A stretch of 64,000 bases of DNA from Aquipuribacter hungaricus (GTDB lineage Bacteria > Actinomycetota > Actinomycetes > Actinomycetales > JBBAYJ01). The translations under genes were made by a program, and so were the position numbers. The notes beneath the pieces were generated by a model, which worked only from the letters and a program-made list of their open reading frames with translations, ran no database searches and was not told the DNA's origin. The stretch lies in assembly GCF_042663885.1 (NCBI RefSeq), contig NZ_JBHSXV010000001.1. The stretch is one strand, 5' to 3'. Below are positions 26,073 to 35,090 of this stretch, piece by piece. Within the stretch, counting starts at the first letter, position 1. Every line of letters begins with the position of its first letter.

Positions 26073-28606
26073 TCAGCCCACCGGGTGCAGCGGGGCGTAG
26101 GTCGTGCTCCGCTCGCGCACCGGGCGGCCGATGCCGTCGGCGATGAGCCGGAGCTCCTCGACCGTCTTGGCGGAGCCGTGCGCGGAGCCGGCCATCCGGC
26201 TGATGGTCTCTTCCATGAGGGTGCCGCCCAGGTCGTCGGCGCCGCCGGTGAGCATCGCGCGGGTGCCGTCGACGCCGAGCTTCACCCACGACGTCTGCAC
26301 GTGGTCGACCCGGCCGTGCAGCAGGAGCCGGGCGACCGCGTGGACGGCCCGGTTGTCGCGCAGCGTCGGCCCCGGCCGGGCCAGCCCGGCCAGGTAGATC
26401 GGGCTGGAGGTGTGGACGAACGGCAGCGGCACGAACTCCGTGAGGCCGCCGGTGCGGTCCTGCAGCGCCGCCAGGGTGCGCAGGTGGGCCACCCAGTGCC
26501 GCGGGTGGTCGACGTGGCCGTACATCATCGTCGAGCTGCTGGGGATGCCGAGGCGGTGCGCGGTCTCCACGACCTCGATCCACGCGCTGGTCGGCAGCTT
26601 GCCCTTGGTGAGCACCCAGCGGACGTCGTCGTCGAGGATCTCGGCCGCCGTGCCCGGGATGGACCCCAGGCCGGCGTCGCGGACCTCCGACAGCCAGTCG
26701 GCGATGCTCACCCCGGCCCGTGCGGCCGCGCTGACGACCTCCATCGGGCTGAACGCGTGCACGTGCATGCCCGGGGCCGCGTCGAGCACGGCGCGGACGA
26801 TGCCGGCGTAGGCGCCGGGCCCCAGGTCGGGGCTGATGCCGGACTGGATGCACACCTCGGTGGCGCCGAGGGCCTGGGCCTCCGCCGCCCGGCGGCCCAC
26901 CTCCTCCAGGCTCAGGGTGTACGCGTCCGCGTCGGAGGCCCGCTGGGCGAAGGCGCAGAACCGGCAGCCGACGTAGCAGACGTTGGTGACGTTGATGTTC
27001 CGGTTGACGACGTAGGTGACGTCGTCGCCGACGACGTCGCGGCGCACCGCGTCGGCCAGCGAGGTCACCGCGTCCAGGGCGGCACCGTCGCTGGTCATCA
27101 GGGCGAGGTACTGGGCGTCGGTGAGGCCGGCGGGGTCGGTCTCGGCCCGACGGAGGCCGACGGCGAGGTCGTCGCCGCCGAGGACCGCAGGGGCCTCGGG
27201 GTGGCGCCGCTCCCCCACCGTCTCCCAGTCGCCGTAGACGTCGTCGAAGTCGCCGCGCCGGTCGGCGGTCCTGCCGGTGGTGTCGACGGTGGCGTGCAGG
27301 TCGGCGCGCCCGGTGGTGACCAGCCCGCCGTCCGGCTCCTGCCACGCCAGGGGCTGCGGCACCGCCCCCGCCACGGCGAGCCCGGTGGCGGGGTCCATGA
27401 GCGCCGCGACGTGCGCCCGCAGCCGGACGTCGAGCCAGCCGGGTGCCTCGCCGAACGCCGCGCGGGCGTAGCCGGGGTGGATGGTCAGGCGCTCGGCCAG
27501 CTCGAAGCCGGCCGCCCGGGTGGTGGCCTCGAGGTCGTCCAGGTGGGGCCACGGCCGCTCGGGGTTGACGTGGTCCGGGGTGACCGGGGAGACGCCGCCC
27601 CAGTCGTCCACCCCCGCGCCCAGCAGCGCGACGAGGCCCTCGGGGTCGCTGAGGTTGGGCGGCGCCTGCAGCGACACGGTCGGGCCGAGCAGCAGGCGGG
27701 CGACGGTGAGGGTGGCCAATAACGACTCGTGGTCCAGGTCGTCGGCGGCCCGCATGGCGGTGTCCGGCTTGGCCCGGAAGTTCTGGACGATGACCTCCTG
27801 GACGGCGCCGAACTCGCGCGCCACCCGCCGGATCGCCAGCAGCGAGTCGACCCGCTCGGCGGCGGTCTCGCCGATCCCGACGAGGATGCCGGTGGTGAAC
27901 GGCACGGCCAGGCGGCCGGCGTCCTCGAGCACGCGGAGCCGGACGGCGGGGTCCTTGTCGGGGCTGCCGTAGTGCGGGCCCGACGGCTCGGACCACAGCC
28001 GCGCGGCCGTGGTCTCCAGCATCATCCCCATGGACGGGGCGACCGGCTTGAGCCGCTGGATCTCCTGCCAGCTCATGACGCCGGGGTTGAGGTGCGGCAG
28101 CAGGCCGGTCTCCTCGAGCACCGCCACGGCGCAGGCGCGGACGTAGGACAGCGTGTCGTCGTAGCCGCGCTCGTCCAGCCACTGCCGGGCCTGCGGCCAG
28201 CGGTCCTCGGGCCGGTCCCCCAGCGTGAACAGCGCCTCCTTGCAGCCGGCCGCGGCACCGTCGCGGGCGATCTGCAGCACCTCCTCCATCTCGAGGAAGG
28301 CCGAGGGCACCCGGTGGGGCACGGTGACGAAGGTGCAGTAGTGGCAGCGGTCGCGGCAGAGCCGGGTGAGCGGGACGAACACCTTGCGCGAGTACGTGAC
28401 GACGCCGGGGCGCCCCTCGCGGGCCATGGCGGCGTCGCGGACCCGACCGGCGGGCTCGGCCAGGGCGGCGAGTGCTCGCCGCGCGCGGACAGCAGAACCT
28501 CGGCCTCGCCGGCGTCGAGCGCCTTGCCGGCCCGGGCGCGTGCGACGGCCCGGTCGACCTGCCGCGGGGTGGGGGGGACGGGCGGGACGGGCGGGACCGG
28601 GATCAC
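26073..28606 (-). CDS. fbiC: FO synthase (bifunctional FbiC), frame broken after residue 45
   Basis: FbiC makes 7,8-didemethyl-8-hydroxy-5-deazariboflavin, the F420 chromophore, from tyrosine and a riboflavin-pathway pyrimidine. Two radical-SAM halves (CofG- and CofH-like) carry the cluster motifs LCRDRCHYCTF and VCYVGCRFCAF. From the ATG at 28427 an uninterrupted frame gives 784 residues, but family members have about 60 more. These are present upstream in another frame from the GTG at 28606 (RQVDRAVARARAGKALDAGE ... LLSARGEH), and AALAEPAGRVRDAAM continues after the shift. A leaderless -10 box sits 6 nt before 28606. Adding one C near 28472 restores about 844 residues. The rib operon lies just upstream. 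Confidence 0.9.
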
Positions 28607-28612
28607 CGCGTC

Positions 28613-28618
28613 AGGCTA
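28613..28618 (-). promoter_or_regulatory. -10 box of the fbiC leaderless promoter (TAGCCT)
   Basis: TAGCCT on the minus strand ends 6 nt before the GTG at 28606, supporting the long fbiC start. Confidence 0.6.
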
Positions 28619-28670
28619 CGCGCGCCGGGGCGGGGTCCCCGGGACCGGTCCGCCCCGGTGGTGGCGATGC

Positions 28671-28862
28671 TCAGGAGGAGGAGACCGACGGCTCGCCGGT
28701 GACCTCGTCGCCGGTGGGCAGCGAGGTGTCGCCGGTGATGTCGCCGGCCGTGGGCAGCTCCTCGGCGGGTCCGCCGTCGGAGCCGCAGCCGGTGAGCAGG
28801 AGCGCGGACAGGGCGACGGCGGTGCCGGCGAGGGCGGCGCCGGAGGTGGTCGGGCGGGTCAC
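28671..28862 (-). CDS. Small lipoprotein
   Basis: 63 residues from a GTG start with AGGAGG (28867-28872) four nt upstream. The signal peptide ends in the lipobox LLLTGC (Cys near residue 22), so the mature part would be a lipid-anchored peptide of about 42 residues rich in Gly, Asp, Thr and Glu (GDITGDTSLPTGDEVTGEPSVSSS). No family recognised. It sits between ribH and fbiC on the same strand. Confidence 0.7.
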   Translation of the reverse strand: MTRPTTSGAALAGTAVALSALLLTGCGSDGGPAEELPTAGDITGDTSLPTGDEVTGEPSVSSS

Positions 28863-28982
28863 GGGTCCTCCTGGGTGCGGGTGGGGCCGACCCTGGTGGC
28901 CGGCCCGCACCGTCCAGCGTGGCCGCGCACGGCGCTCCCGCAACCGCTCGCACGACCGTCGGCTGACGGCCCGCCGGCGGCT

Positions 28983-29495
28983 CTAGGCGGAGGCGAACCC
29001 CACGCTCGCCCGGCCCCGGCGCAGCGCCGCCCGCAGGCCCAGCACCGTGCTCACGGCGGCCTCCGCGGCCTCGGCGCCCTTGTCCTCGCTGGAGCCCTCG
29101 AGCCCGGCGCGGTCGAGCGCCTGCTCGACGGTGTCGCAGGTCAGCAGCCCGAAGCCGACGGGCGTGCCGGTGCGGACCGTGACGTCGGTGAGGCCCTGGG
29201 TGGCGGCCTGGCAGACGTACTCGAAGTGGGGCGTGCCGCCGCGGACGACGACGCCGAGCGCGACGACCGCGTCGTGCTCGGGCGCGAGCACGGCGGCAGC
29301 CACCGGCAGCTCGAACGAGCCGGCGATGCGCACCTCGGTGACGTCGGTGACGCCGGCCTCGGCCAGCGCCCGCCGGGTGCCGGCCAGCAGCCCGTCCATC
29401 ACCCGGGTGTGCCAGCTCGCCGCGACGACCGCGACCCGCAGGCCCGCCCCCGACCCGGGCTCCACGATGACTGCCGGTGCTCCGTCGCCGCTCAT
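28983..29495 (-). CDS. ribH: 6,7-dimethyl-8-ribityllumazine synthase
   Basis: A 170-residue lumazine synthase, the penultimate step of riboflavin synthesis. Family motifs: VVAASWHTRVMDGLLAGTRRAL (about 20-41), GSFELPVAA (about 58-66), ALGVVVRGGTPHFEYVCQAAT with the catalytic His, and EDKGAEAAEAAV. Its ATG overlaps the ribBA stop by 4 nt (ATGA). It is the last gene of the rib operon. Confidence 0.95.
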   Translation of the reverse strand: MSGDGAPAVIVEPGSGAGLRVAVVAASWHTRVMDGLLAGTRRALAEAGVTDVTEVRIAGSFELPVAAAVLAPEHDAVVALGVVVRGGTPHFEYVCQAATQGLTDVTVRTGTPVGFGLLTCDTVEQALDRAGLEGSSEDKGAEAAEAAVSTVLGLRAALRRGRASVGFASA

Positions 29496-30970
29496 GCGGT
29501 CCTCCAAGGTCCGTCCTCGCGGGAGCGCCGGCCGGCGCTCCCGTCCTCTGCTGCTGCCTGGCCCGCGTGCACGGGCTCCGGCAGGCCGTCGTGGTCCTGG
29601 TCGTGGTCCCGGTCGTGGTCCCGGTCGATGTCCTGGTCGTGGTCCTGGTCCCCCGTGAGCCCGGTGAGGCCCGGGAGCCCCGGCAGCACGTGGCCCATCC
29701 TGTCGCGCTTGACGGCCAGGTAGCCGATGTTGTCCGGCCCGGTGCCGACCACGAGCGGGGCGCGCTCGACGACGTCGATGCCGCCGAGCCCGAGGCCGTC
29801 CACCTTCTCGGTGTTGTTGGTGAGCAGCCGCACCCGGTGCACCCCGAGGTGGTCGAGCACCGCGGCGGCGCCGCCGTACTCGCGGGCGTCGGCGGGCAGT
29901 CCCTGGGCGGTGTTGGCGTCCACGGTGTCCAGCCCGGCGTCCTGCAGGGCGTAGGCGGCGACCTTGGCGGCCAGGCCGATCCCCCGGCCCTCGTGGCCGC
30001 GCAGGTAGACCACCACCCCGCCCTCGACGGCGACCCGGGACAGGGCCGCGTCCAGCTGGGGGCCGCAGTCGCAGCGCAGCGAGCCCAGGGCGTCCCCGGT
30101 CAGGCACTCCGAGTGCACCCGGACCAGGACCGGGCGGCCGGTCGCCGCACCCGGTCCCGCGGGCCCGTCGGCGGTGAGCGCGACGTGCTCGGCGCCGGTG
30201 AGGGTGTCGACGTAGGCGTGGACCCGGAAGTGGCCGAGCGAGCTCGGCAGGTCCGCGGAGGCGACGTGGCGCACCCGGGGCCGGACGGCCGGCGCGAGCA
30301 CGGCCGCGGGCGCACCCGACGGTGTCCCGTCGGCCTCGCGCGCGCGGCGCCACGCCACCAGGTCGGCGATGCTGATGACGAGCAGCCCCTCGCGCCGGGC
30401 GAGGTCGAGCAGGGCGGGCAGGCGCAGCAGCTCGCCCCGGTCGTCGACCAGCTCGCAGATCATCCCCACCGGGGGCAGGCCCGCGGCACGGCACAGGTCG
30501 ACCGCCGCCTCGGTGTGGCCGTTGCGCTCGAGCACGCCGCCGGGCCGGGCCCGCAGCGGGAGGACGTGGCCGGGCCGCACCAGGTCGCCGGGCACGGTGG
30601 CCGGGTCCGCGAGCAGCTGCAGGGTGCGGGACCGGTCGGCCGCGGAGATACCGGTCGTCACGCCGGTGCGGGCGTCGACGCTCACGCTGTACGCCGTGCG
30701 CAGCGGGTCCTCGGTGGCCTCGACCATGGCGGGCAGGCCGAGCCGGTCGGCGAGCTCCGTCGGCATGGGCGCGCAGATGTAGCCCGAGGAGTGACGCACC
30801 GTCCAGCCGACCCAGTGCGGGGTCGCGGCGGCCGCGGCCATGATGACGTCGCCCTCGTTCTCGCGGTCGGCGTCGTCGACCACGACCACCGGCCGACCGA
30901 GCCGGACCTGCTCCACGGCCGCGTCGACGGTCGCCAGGCCGGACACGTCGACCTCGCCGGCCCGGGTCAC
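29492..30970 (-). CDS. ribBA: Bifunctional DHBP synthase / GTP cyclohydrolase II
   Basis: A 492-residue fusion. The RibB half (about 8-205) has VVVDDADRENEGDVIMAA and RHSSGYICAPM; it makes the four-carbon unit from ribulose 5-phosphate. The RibA half has the zinc site HSECLTGDALGSLRCDCGPQL and GHEGRGIGL; it opens GTP. The GTP product line feeds both riboflavin and F420. The last 60 residues are an odd Asp/His-rich tail (GDQDHDQDIDRDHDRDHDQ) not usual for the family. GTG start overlaps the ribE stop (GTGA), and the end overlaps ribH. Confidence 0.95.
   Translation of the reverse strand: MTRAGEVDVSGLATVDAAVEQVRLGRPVVVVDDADRENEGDVIMAAAAATPHWVGWTVRHSSGYICAPMPTELADRLGLPAMVEATEDPLRTAYSVSVDARTGVTTGISAADRSRTLQLLADPATVPGDLVRPGHVLPLRARPGGVLERNGHTEAAVDLCRAAGLPPVGMICELVDDRGELLRLPALLDLARREGLLVISIADLVAWRRAREADGTPSGAPAAVLAPAVRPRVRHVASADLPSSLGHFRVHAYVDTLTGAEHVALTADGPAGPGAATGRPVLVRVHSECLTGDALGSLRCDCGPQLDAALSRVAVEGGVVVYLRGHEGRGIGLAAKVAAYALQDAGLDTVDANTAQGLPADAREYGGAAAVLDHLGVHRVRLLTNNTEKVDGLGLGGIDVVERAPLVVGTGPDNIGYLAVKRDRMGHVLPGLPGLTGLTGDQDHDQDIDRDHDRDHDQDHDGLPEPVHAGQAAAEDGSAGRRSREDGPWRTA
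29588..29650. repeat. Tandem repeat coding for the Asp/His tail of RibBA
   Basis: Repeats of a 12-nt unit of the GTGGTCCCGGTC/GTGGTCCTGGTC type over about 63 nt, read on the minus strand as alternating Asp-His-Asp-Gln/Arg codons. Confidence 0.75.
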
Positions 30971-31569
30971 CGGGGCACCACCCCGTGGGCGAGCTGGGCC
31001 TCGACGTACTTGGCCAGGACGTCGACCTCGAGGTTGACGGTGTCCCCCACCGCCCGGTGCCCCAGCGTGGTCGCGGCCAGCGTCGTCGGGATGAGGGACA
31101 CCTCGAAGGCCTCGTCGTCGACCGCGGAGACCGTGAGCGAGGTCCCGTCCACGGTGATGGAGCCCTTCTCGACGACGTAGCGGCGCAGCGCCGCGGGCAG
31201 CGACACCCGGACGACCTCCCACCGCTCCCCCGGGGTGCGGGCAAGCACCTCGCCGACGCCGTCGACGTGGCCCTGGACGACGTGGCCGCCGAACCGGCCG
31301 TCGGCGCGCATCGCCCGCTCGAGGTTGACCTGCTCGCCGGGGGCGAGCGAGGCCAGCGAGCTGCGGCGCAGCGTCTCCGCCATGACGTCGACGGCGAAGA
31401 CGTCCTCGGTGAGGTCGGTGACGGTGAGGCAGACGCCGTTGACGGCGACGGACGCGCCGAGCTCGACGTCGGTGGTGACCAGCGGCCCCCGGACGTGGAG
31501 CCGGGCGGAGTCCGTGCCGTGCTCGAGCGCGACGACCTCGCCGAGCTCCTCGACGATCCCTGTGAACAT
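30967..31569 (-). CDS. ribE: Riboflavin synthase, alpha subunit
   Basis: A 200-residue riboflavin synthase (called ribC or ribE by species) that dismutates two lumazines into riboflavin. It starts MFTGIVEELGEV, the diagnostic N-terminus, and shows the two duplicated barrels: VNGVCLTVTD with GHVVQGHVDGVGEV, and DGTSLTVSAVDD with KYVEAQL. It overlaps ribD by one base (TGATG) and ribBA by four. Confidence 0.95.
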   Translation of the reverse strand: MFTGIVEELGEVVALEHGTDSARLHVRGPLVTTDVELGASVAVNGVCLTVTDLTEDVFAVDVMAETLRRSSLASLAPGEQVNLERAMRADGRFGGHVVQGHVDGVGEVLARTPGERWEVVRVSLPAALRRYVVEKGSITVDGTSLTVSAVDDEAFEVSLIPTTLAATTLGHRAVGDTVNLEVDVLAKYVEAQLAHGVVPR

Positions 31570-32639
31570 CAGACGGGCTCCTTCTCGGGCGTGCTGGTGA
31601 GCACGACGTCCCCGCCCAGGCGGGTGACGTCGGTGAGGCGGAACCGGAGGGTGCCCGCCACGGAGGTGATGCCGAGGTCGCCCACGGCAGGGGCGCCCGC
31701 GCCGAGGACGGCGGGGGCGAGGTAGGTGACGAGCTCGTCGACGGCCCCGGCGTGCAGGAACGCCGCGGCGACGGTGGGGCCGCCCTCGACCCAGACGTGG
31801 CGGACCTCGCGCCGGGCGAGGTCGGCCAGCGCGGCCGTGACGTCGCGGGTGCGCAGCTGCAGCGTGGGGGCGGCGTCGTCGCGCAGCCGCGCGTCCGCCG
31901 GCAGGTCGCGCTCCCCCAGCACCACCCGCAGCGGCTGGTCCGCCGCGAGGTGCACCGTGCCGTCGGCGCCGGTGCTGCGGGTGGTGAGCCACGGGTCGTC
32001 GACGAGCGCGGTGCCGGTGCCGACGAGGACGGCGTCGGCGGTGGCGCGCCGGGCGTGGACGTCGGCGCGGGCGCCCGTGCCGGTCAGCCAGCGGCTGCTG
32101 CCGTCGGCGGCCGCGACCCGGCCGTCCAGGGTGGAGGCCCACTTGAGGGTGACGAACGGCCGGCCGTGCCGGACGGCGTGCTCCCAGGTGCGGTTGAGGC
32201 TGCTCGAGCGGCCGGCGAGGACGCCGGTGACGACGTCGACGCCCGCCGCGCGCAGCACGTCGGTGCCGCCGGCGGCGACCGGGTTGGGGTCGGCGGCGCC
32301 GACGACGACGCGGGCCACACCGGCCGCGAGCAGGGCGGCGGTGCAGGGCGGGGTGCGCCCGGTGTGCGAGCAGGGCTCGAGGGTGACGACGGCGGTGGCG
32401 CCGCGCAGCTCCTCGGCGGCGGTGCCGGCCCGGGCGGCGTCGGCGAGCGCGTCGACCTCCGCGTGGGCGGTGCCCGCGCCGCGGTGGTGGCCCTCGCCGA
32501 GGACGCGGCCGTCGGGCGCGAGCAGGACGCAGCCGACCCGGGGGTTCGCCCCGCGGGAGGGGCCGCGGGCGGCCAGCTCCAGCGCACGGCCCATGGCCCC
32601 GGTCTCCCGGGTGGTCGGGCCCGCGTGCGGTTCGCTCAC
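31569..32639 (-). CDS. ribD: Riboflavin biosynthesis deaminase/reductase
   Basis: A 356-residue bifunctional RibD. The deaminase half (about 10-140) has the zinc motifs TAHAEVDAL and LEPCSHTGRTPPC; the reductase half has VTLKWASTLDGRVA and the GGPTVAAAFL motif. I chose the GTG at 32639 (SEPHAGPTTRETGAMGRALELA) with GAGGGAG (32650-32656, minus strand) 10 nt upstream; a longer frame upstream would run towards the riboswitch. First gene of the ribD-ribE-ribBA-ribH operon. Confidence 0.94.
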   Translation of the reverse strand: MSEPHAGPTTRETGAMGRALELAARGPSRGANPRVGCVLLAPDGRVLGEGHHRGAGTAHAEVDALADAARAGTAAEELRGATAVVTLEPCSHTGRTPPCTAALLAAGVARVVVGAADPNPVAAGGTDVLRAAGVDVVTGVLAGRSSSLNRTWEHAVRHGRPFVTLKWASTLDGRVAAADGSSRWLTGTGARADVHARRATADAVLVGTGTALVDDPWLTTRSTGADGTVHLAADQPLRVVLGERDLPADARLRDDAAPTLQLRTRDVTAALADLARREVRHVWVEGGPTVAAAFLHAGAVDELVTYLAPAVLGAGAPAVGDLGITSVAGTLRFRLTDVTRLGGDVVLTSTPEKEPV

Positions 32640-32733
32640 CGGTGCTGTGCTCCCTCGGTCGTCGTCGGTGCGACTCCGGGGGTCGGACGGGCACACAGGT
32701 CCCGTGGCTCGGGCAGGGCAGACCTGACCCGTC

Positions 32734-32861
32734 GCGTGCGCCTCTCATCCGGACTGTCACCGTCGGTCCTGGAGTTCCACCAGGTCAACCGGCCGCTGGC
32801 TGCGGTCGGGTCGCGGACTGTCACCGCCGGTTCGGGTTTTCACCGACCCCGGAGCACGCTC
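32734..32861 (-). ncRNA. FMN riboswitch (RFN element)
   Basis: Read on the minus strand, the region contains the RFN core blocks in order: CTCCGGGGTCGGTGAAA, ACCGGCGGTGACAGTCCGCGACCC, GGCCGGTTGACCTGGTGGAA, TCCAGGACCGACGGTGACAGT and CCGGATGAGAGGCGC. These match the family consensus closely. It ends about 95 nt before ribD and should turn the whole operon off when FMN is high. The expression platform is probably in 32640-32733; with no T tract, translational control or Rho is likely. Confidence 0.95.
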
Positions 32862-32882
32862 GTGCACTTGCCCCAACAGCAT

Positions 32883-32913
32883 GCCACGCCCCGGGATTCC
32901 GCCGGGGCGTGGC
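32883..32913 (-). terminator. Hairpin terminator of the sugar ABC operon
   Basis: GCCACGCCCCGG (32883-32894), a 7-nt loop, CCGGGGCGTGGC (32902-32913): a perfect 12-bp stem 40 nt after the permease stop and just before the riboswitch. It would insulate the rib operon from readthrough. Confidence 0.75.
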
Positions 32914-32953
32914 AGCTGCTGGGTGGACCGTCCGGGGGACGCCCGGACGGGCG

Positions 32954-34213
32954 CTATCTCGTGACGACGGCCTTGCGCCGGGAGATGGCGTCGACGCTCG
33001 CGGCGAGCAGGAGGACCGCCCCGGTGACGACGAACTGGATGCCGGCCTCGCTGGTCACCAGCGGCAGGCCGTTGGCGATGACGGCGATGACGAGCCCGCC
33101 GAGGATCGCGTTGTGGACCTTGCCCTTGCCGCCGAACAGCGAGACGCCGCCGATGACGGCCGCCCCGACGGCGAACAGGAGGGTCTGCGCGCCGCCGGTG
33201 CTGGGCGAGATGCTGTTGTCGCGGGAGGCGAGCAGGATCCCCGCGACCGCGGCCATCGTGGAGCCGATCATGAAGCAGGCGATGCGGACCCGCGCCACGT
33301 TGATGCCCGAGCGGCGCGCGGCCTCGGCGTTGCCGCCGACGGCGTAGACGTGGCGCCCGAACCGGGTGCGGTCCAGGACGAACGCGAGCCCGACGAGGAA
33401 CAGGGCGGCGACCGGCACGACCACCGGCACGCCGCGCAGCGAGCTGATGTCGACGTTGACGGCGCGCTCCAGGTTGAGCACGTAGACCGCCACGGCGAGC
33501 AGGACGGCGAGACCCACGGCCCCCGCCCAGAACAGCGTGGTGTTGCCGGTGGGCAGCCCCGCCCGGCGGCGGCGGGCCTGGTTGACCAGGCCGAGGACGA
33601 CGAACCCGCCGACGACGAGCGCCCAGAACACCCAGCCGCCCCAGACCGGCAGGTTGCTGTTCATCAGCCGCAGGATGACGGGGTCGCGGACGGGGATGGT
33701 GCCGCCGTTGCCGATGACGAGCAGCAGCACGCCCTGCAGGCCCAGGAACGCCGCCAGGGTGACGACGAACGACGGGATGCCGAGCAGGGCCACGAGCAGG
33801 CCGATGAGCAGGCCGATGAGCGCGCCGGTGGCCAGGCAGGCCAGGACGGCGACCCACCAGGGCGCGCCCTGGCTGAGGAGCACGCCGAGCACGGCCGCGG
33901 AGGTGCCCGCGGTGTAGCCGGCGGACAGGTCGATCTCGCCGAGCAGGAGGACGAACACCAGCCCCATGGCGATGAAGATCACCGCGGCGGACTGGTTGAG
34001 CAGGTTGGCGAAGTTGCGGGGGGTGTCGAAGATGCCCGGGTTGAGGACGGTGAAGAGGATGACGAGGACGACGACGCCCAGCACGGAGCTGAGCGAGCCG
34101 ATGTCGCCGGACCGCACCTTGGCGACGTAGTCGCCCACGGCCCGGCGGAGGCCGCCGGTCTCCACGGGCTCCTCGACCGCCGCGGCGGGAGGGCTGCCGG
34201 CCTGGGTGCTCAC
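32954..34213 (-). CDS. Sugar ABC transporter permease (xylose/ribose type)
   Basis: A 419-residue polytopic membrane protein of the RbsC/XylH family. It shows the N-terminal TVLNPGIFDTPRNFANLLNQSAAVIFIAMGLVFVLLLGEIDLSAGYTAG segment, in which EIDLSAG is diagnostic, and the cytoplasmic coupling region TRFGRHVYAVGGNAEAARRSGINVARVR. About ten hydrophobic segments follow one another between 40 and 410. It starts with GTG overlapping the ATPase stop by 4 nt. Most XylH-like permeases have this length. Confidence 0.92.
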   Translation of the reverse strand: MSTQAGSPPAAAVEEPVETGGLRRAVGDYVAKVRSGDIGSLSSVLGVVVLVILFTVLNPGIFDTPRNFANLLNQSAAVIFIAMGLVFVLLLGEIDLSAGYTAGTSAAVLGVLLSQGAPWWVAVLACLATGALIGLLIGLLVALLGIPSFVVTLAAFLGLQGVLLLVIGNGGTIPVRDPVILRLMNSNLPVWGGWVFWALVVGGFVVLGLVNQARRRRAGLPTGNTTLFWAGAVGLAVLLAVAVYVLNLERAVNVDISSLRGVPVVVPVAALFLVGLAFVLDRTRFGRHVYAVGGNAEAARRSGINVARVRIACFMIGSTMAAVAGILLASRDNSISPSTGGAQTLLFAVGAAVIGGVSLFGGKGKVHNAILGGLVIAVIANGLPLVTSEAGIQFVVTGAVLLLAASVDAISRRKAVVTR

Positions 34214-34992
34214 GCGACCGCCCCGCTCTCCTCGGCCGTGAGGCCGATGTCGCCGCTGCGCCCGCTGGTGATCAGCTCGACGATCTGGCTCGTCGAGCTC
34301 TCCGAGGCCTTGACCTGCGCGGCGGTGCGCCCGAGGTACAGGGCGACCACGCGGTCGGCCACGCGGACGACGTCGTTCATGTTGTGGCTGATGAGGATCA
34401 CCGCGAGGCCCTTGTCGGCGAGGCGGCGGACCAGCTGGAGGACCTGCTCGGTCTGGGCGACGCCGAGGGCGGCGGTGGGCTCGTCGAGGATGACGAGCTT
34501 GGAGTTCCACAGCACCGCACGCGCGATCGCCACGGTCTGCCGCTGCCCGCCGGACAGCGCGGACACGGGCGCCCGGACCGACTTGAGCGTGCGCACCGAC
34601 AGGCCCCGCAGGGTCTCGGTGGCGCTGCGCTCCATGGTGATCTCGTCGATCATCCCGCCGGAGGTGCTCTCGCGGCCCAGGTACATGTTGGCGACCACGT
34701 CCAAGTTGTCGCACAGCGCGAGGTCCTGGTAGACGACCTCGATGCCGAGCGCGTTGGCCTGCTTGGGGCTCGTCACCTCCACGGGCCTGCCCTCGAACAG
34801 GTACTCCCCTCCGTCGAAGCCGTGGATGCCGGCGACGGACTTGACGAGGGTGGACTTGCCGGCGCCGTTGTCGCCGACCAGCGCGGTGACCTCGCCGGAG
34901 TAGGCCTCGAGGTCCACCCCCTTGAGCACGTGGACGGCACCGAAGTGCTTGTCCACCTTCTTCAGCTGCAGCAGCGGCTGCGTTCCTGCCAT
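34210..34992 (-). CDS. Sugar ABC transporter ATP-binding protein, single-domain
   Basis: A 260-residue ATPase with Walker A ALVGDNGAGKSTLVKS (about 37-52), the signature SALSGGQRQTVAIARA (about 143-158), Walker B KLVILDEPTAALG and the switch His in LISHN. Classical XylG/RbsA proteins have two ABC domains (about 500 residues); this has one, as in FrcA-type proteins, so it should act as a dimer. It lies between binding protein and permease and overlaps the permease gene (GTGA). Confidence 0.93.
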   Translation of the reverse strand: MAGTQPLLQLKKVDKHFGAVHVLKGVDLEAYSGEVTALVGDNGAGKSTLVKSVAGIHGFDGGEYLFEGRPVEVTSPKQANALGIEVVYQDLALCDNLDVVANMYLGRESTSGGMIDEITMERSATETLRGLSVRTLKSVRAPVSALSGGQRQTVAIARAVLWNSKLVILDEPTAALGVAQTEQVLQLVRRLADKGLAVILISHNMNDVVRVADRVVALYLGRTAAQVKASESSTSQIVELITSGRSGDIGLTAEESGAVA

Positions 34993-35036
34993 GTCTGTCC
35001 CTTCCTGGGCGTGACCGGGTCGAGGGTGGGGGCACA

Positions 35037-35077
35037 GGGTGACGGGGGCCGTGGCTGAGCCACGACCCCCGTCACCC
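35037..35077 (-). promoter_or_regulatory. Large intercistronic hairpin between binding protein and ATPase genes
   Basis: GGGTGACGGGGGCCGTGGC (35037-35055), loop TGA, and a matching 19-nt right arm (35059-35077) with one mismatch. It starts 14 nt after the binding-protein stop. Such elements act as partial terminators or 3'-end stabilisers, giving more binding protein than membrane parts. Confidence 0.75.
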
Positions 35078-35090
35078 GCGCTGCTGGTGC

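Noticed and set aside
28073..28606. A separate 177-residue proline/arginine-rich protein at the start of fbiC
   Set aside because: Its first 45 residues are the FbiC N-terminus; the rest is an out-of-frame reading of fbiC.
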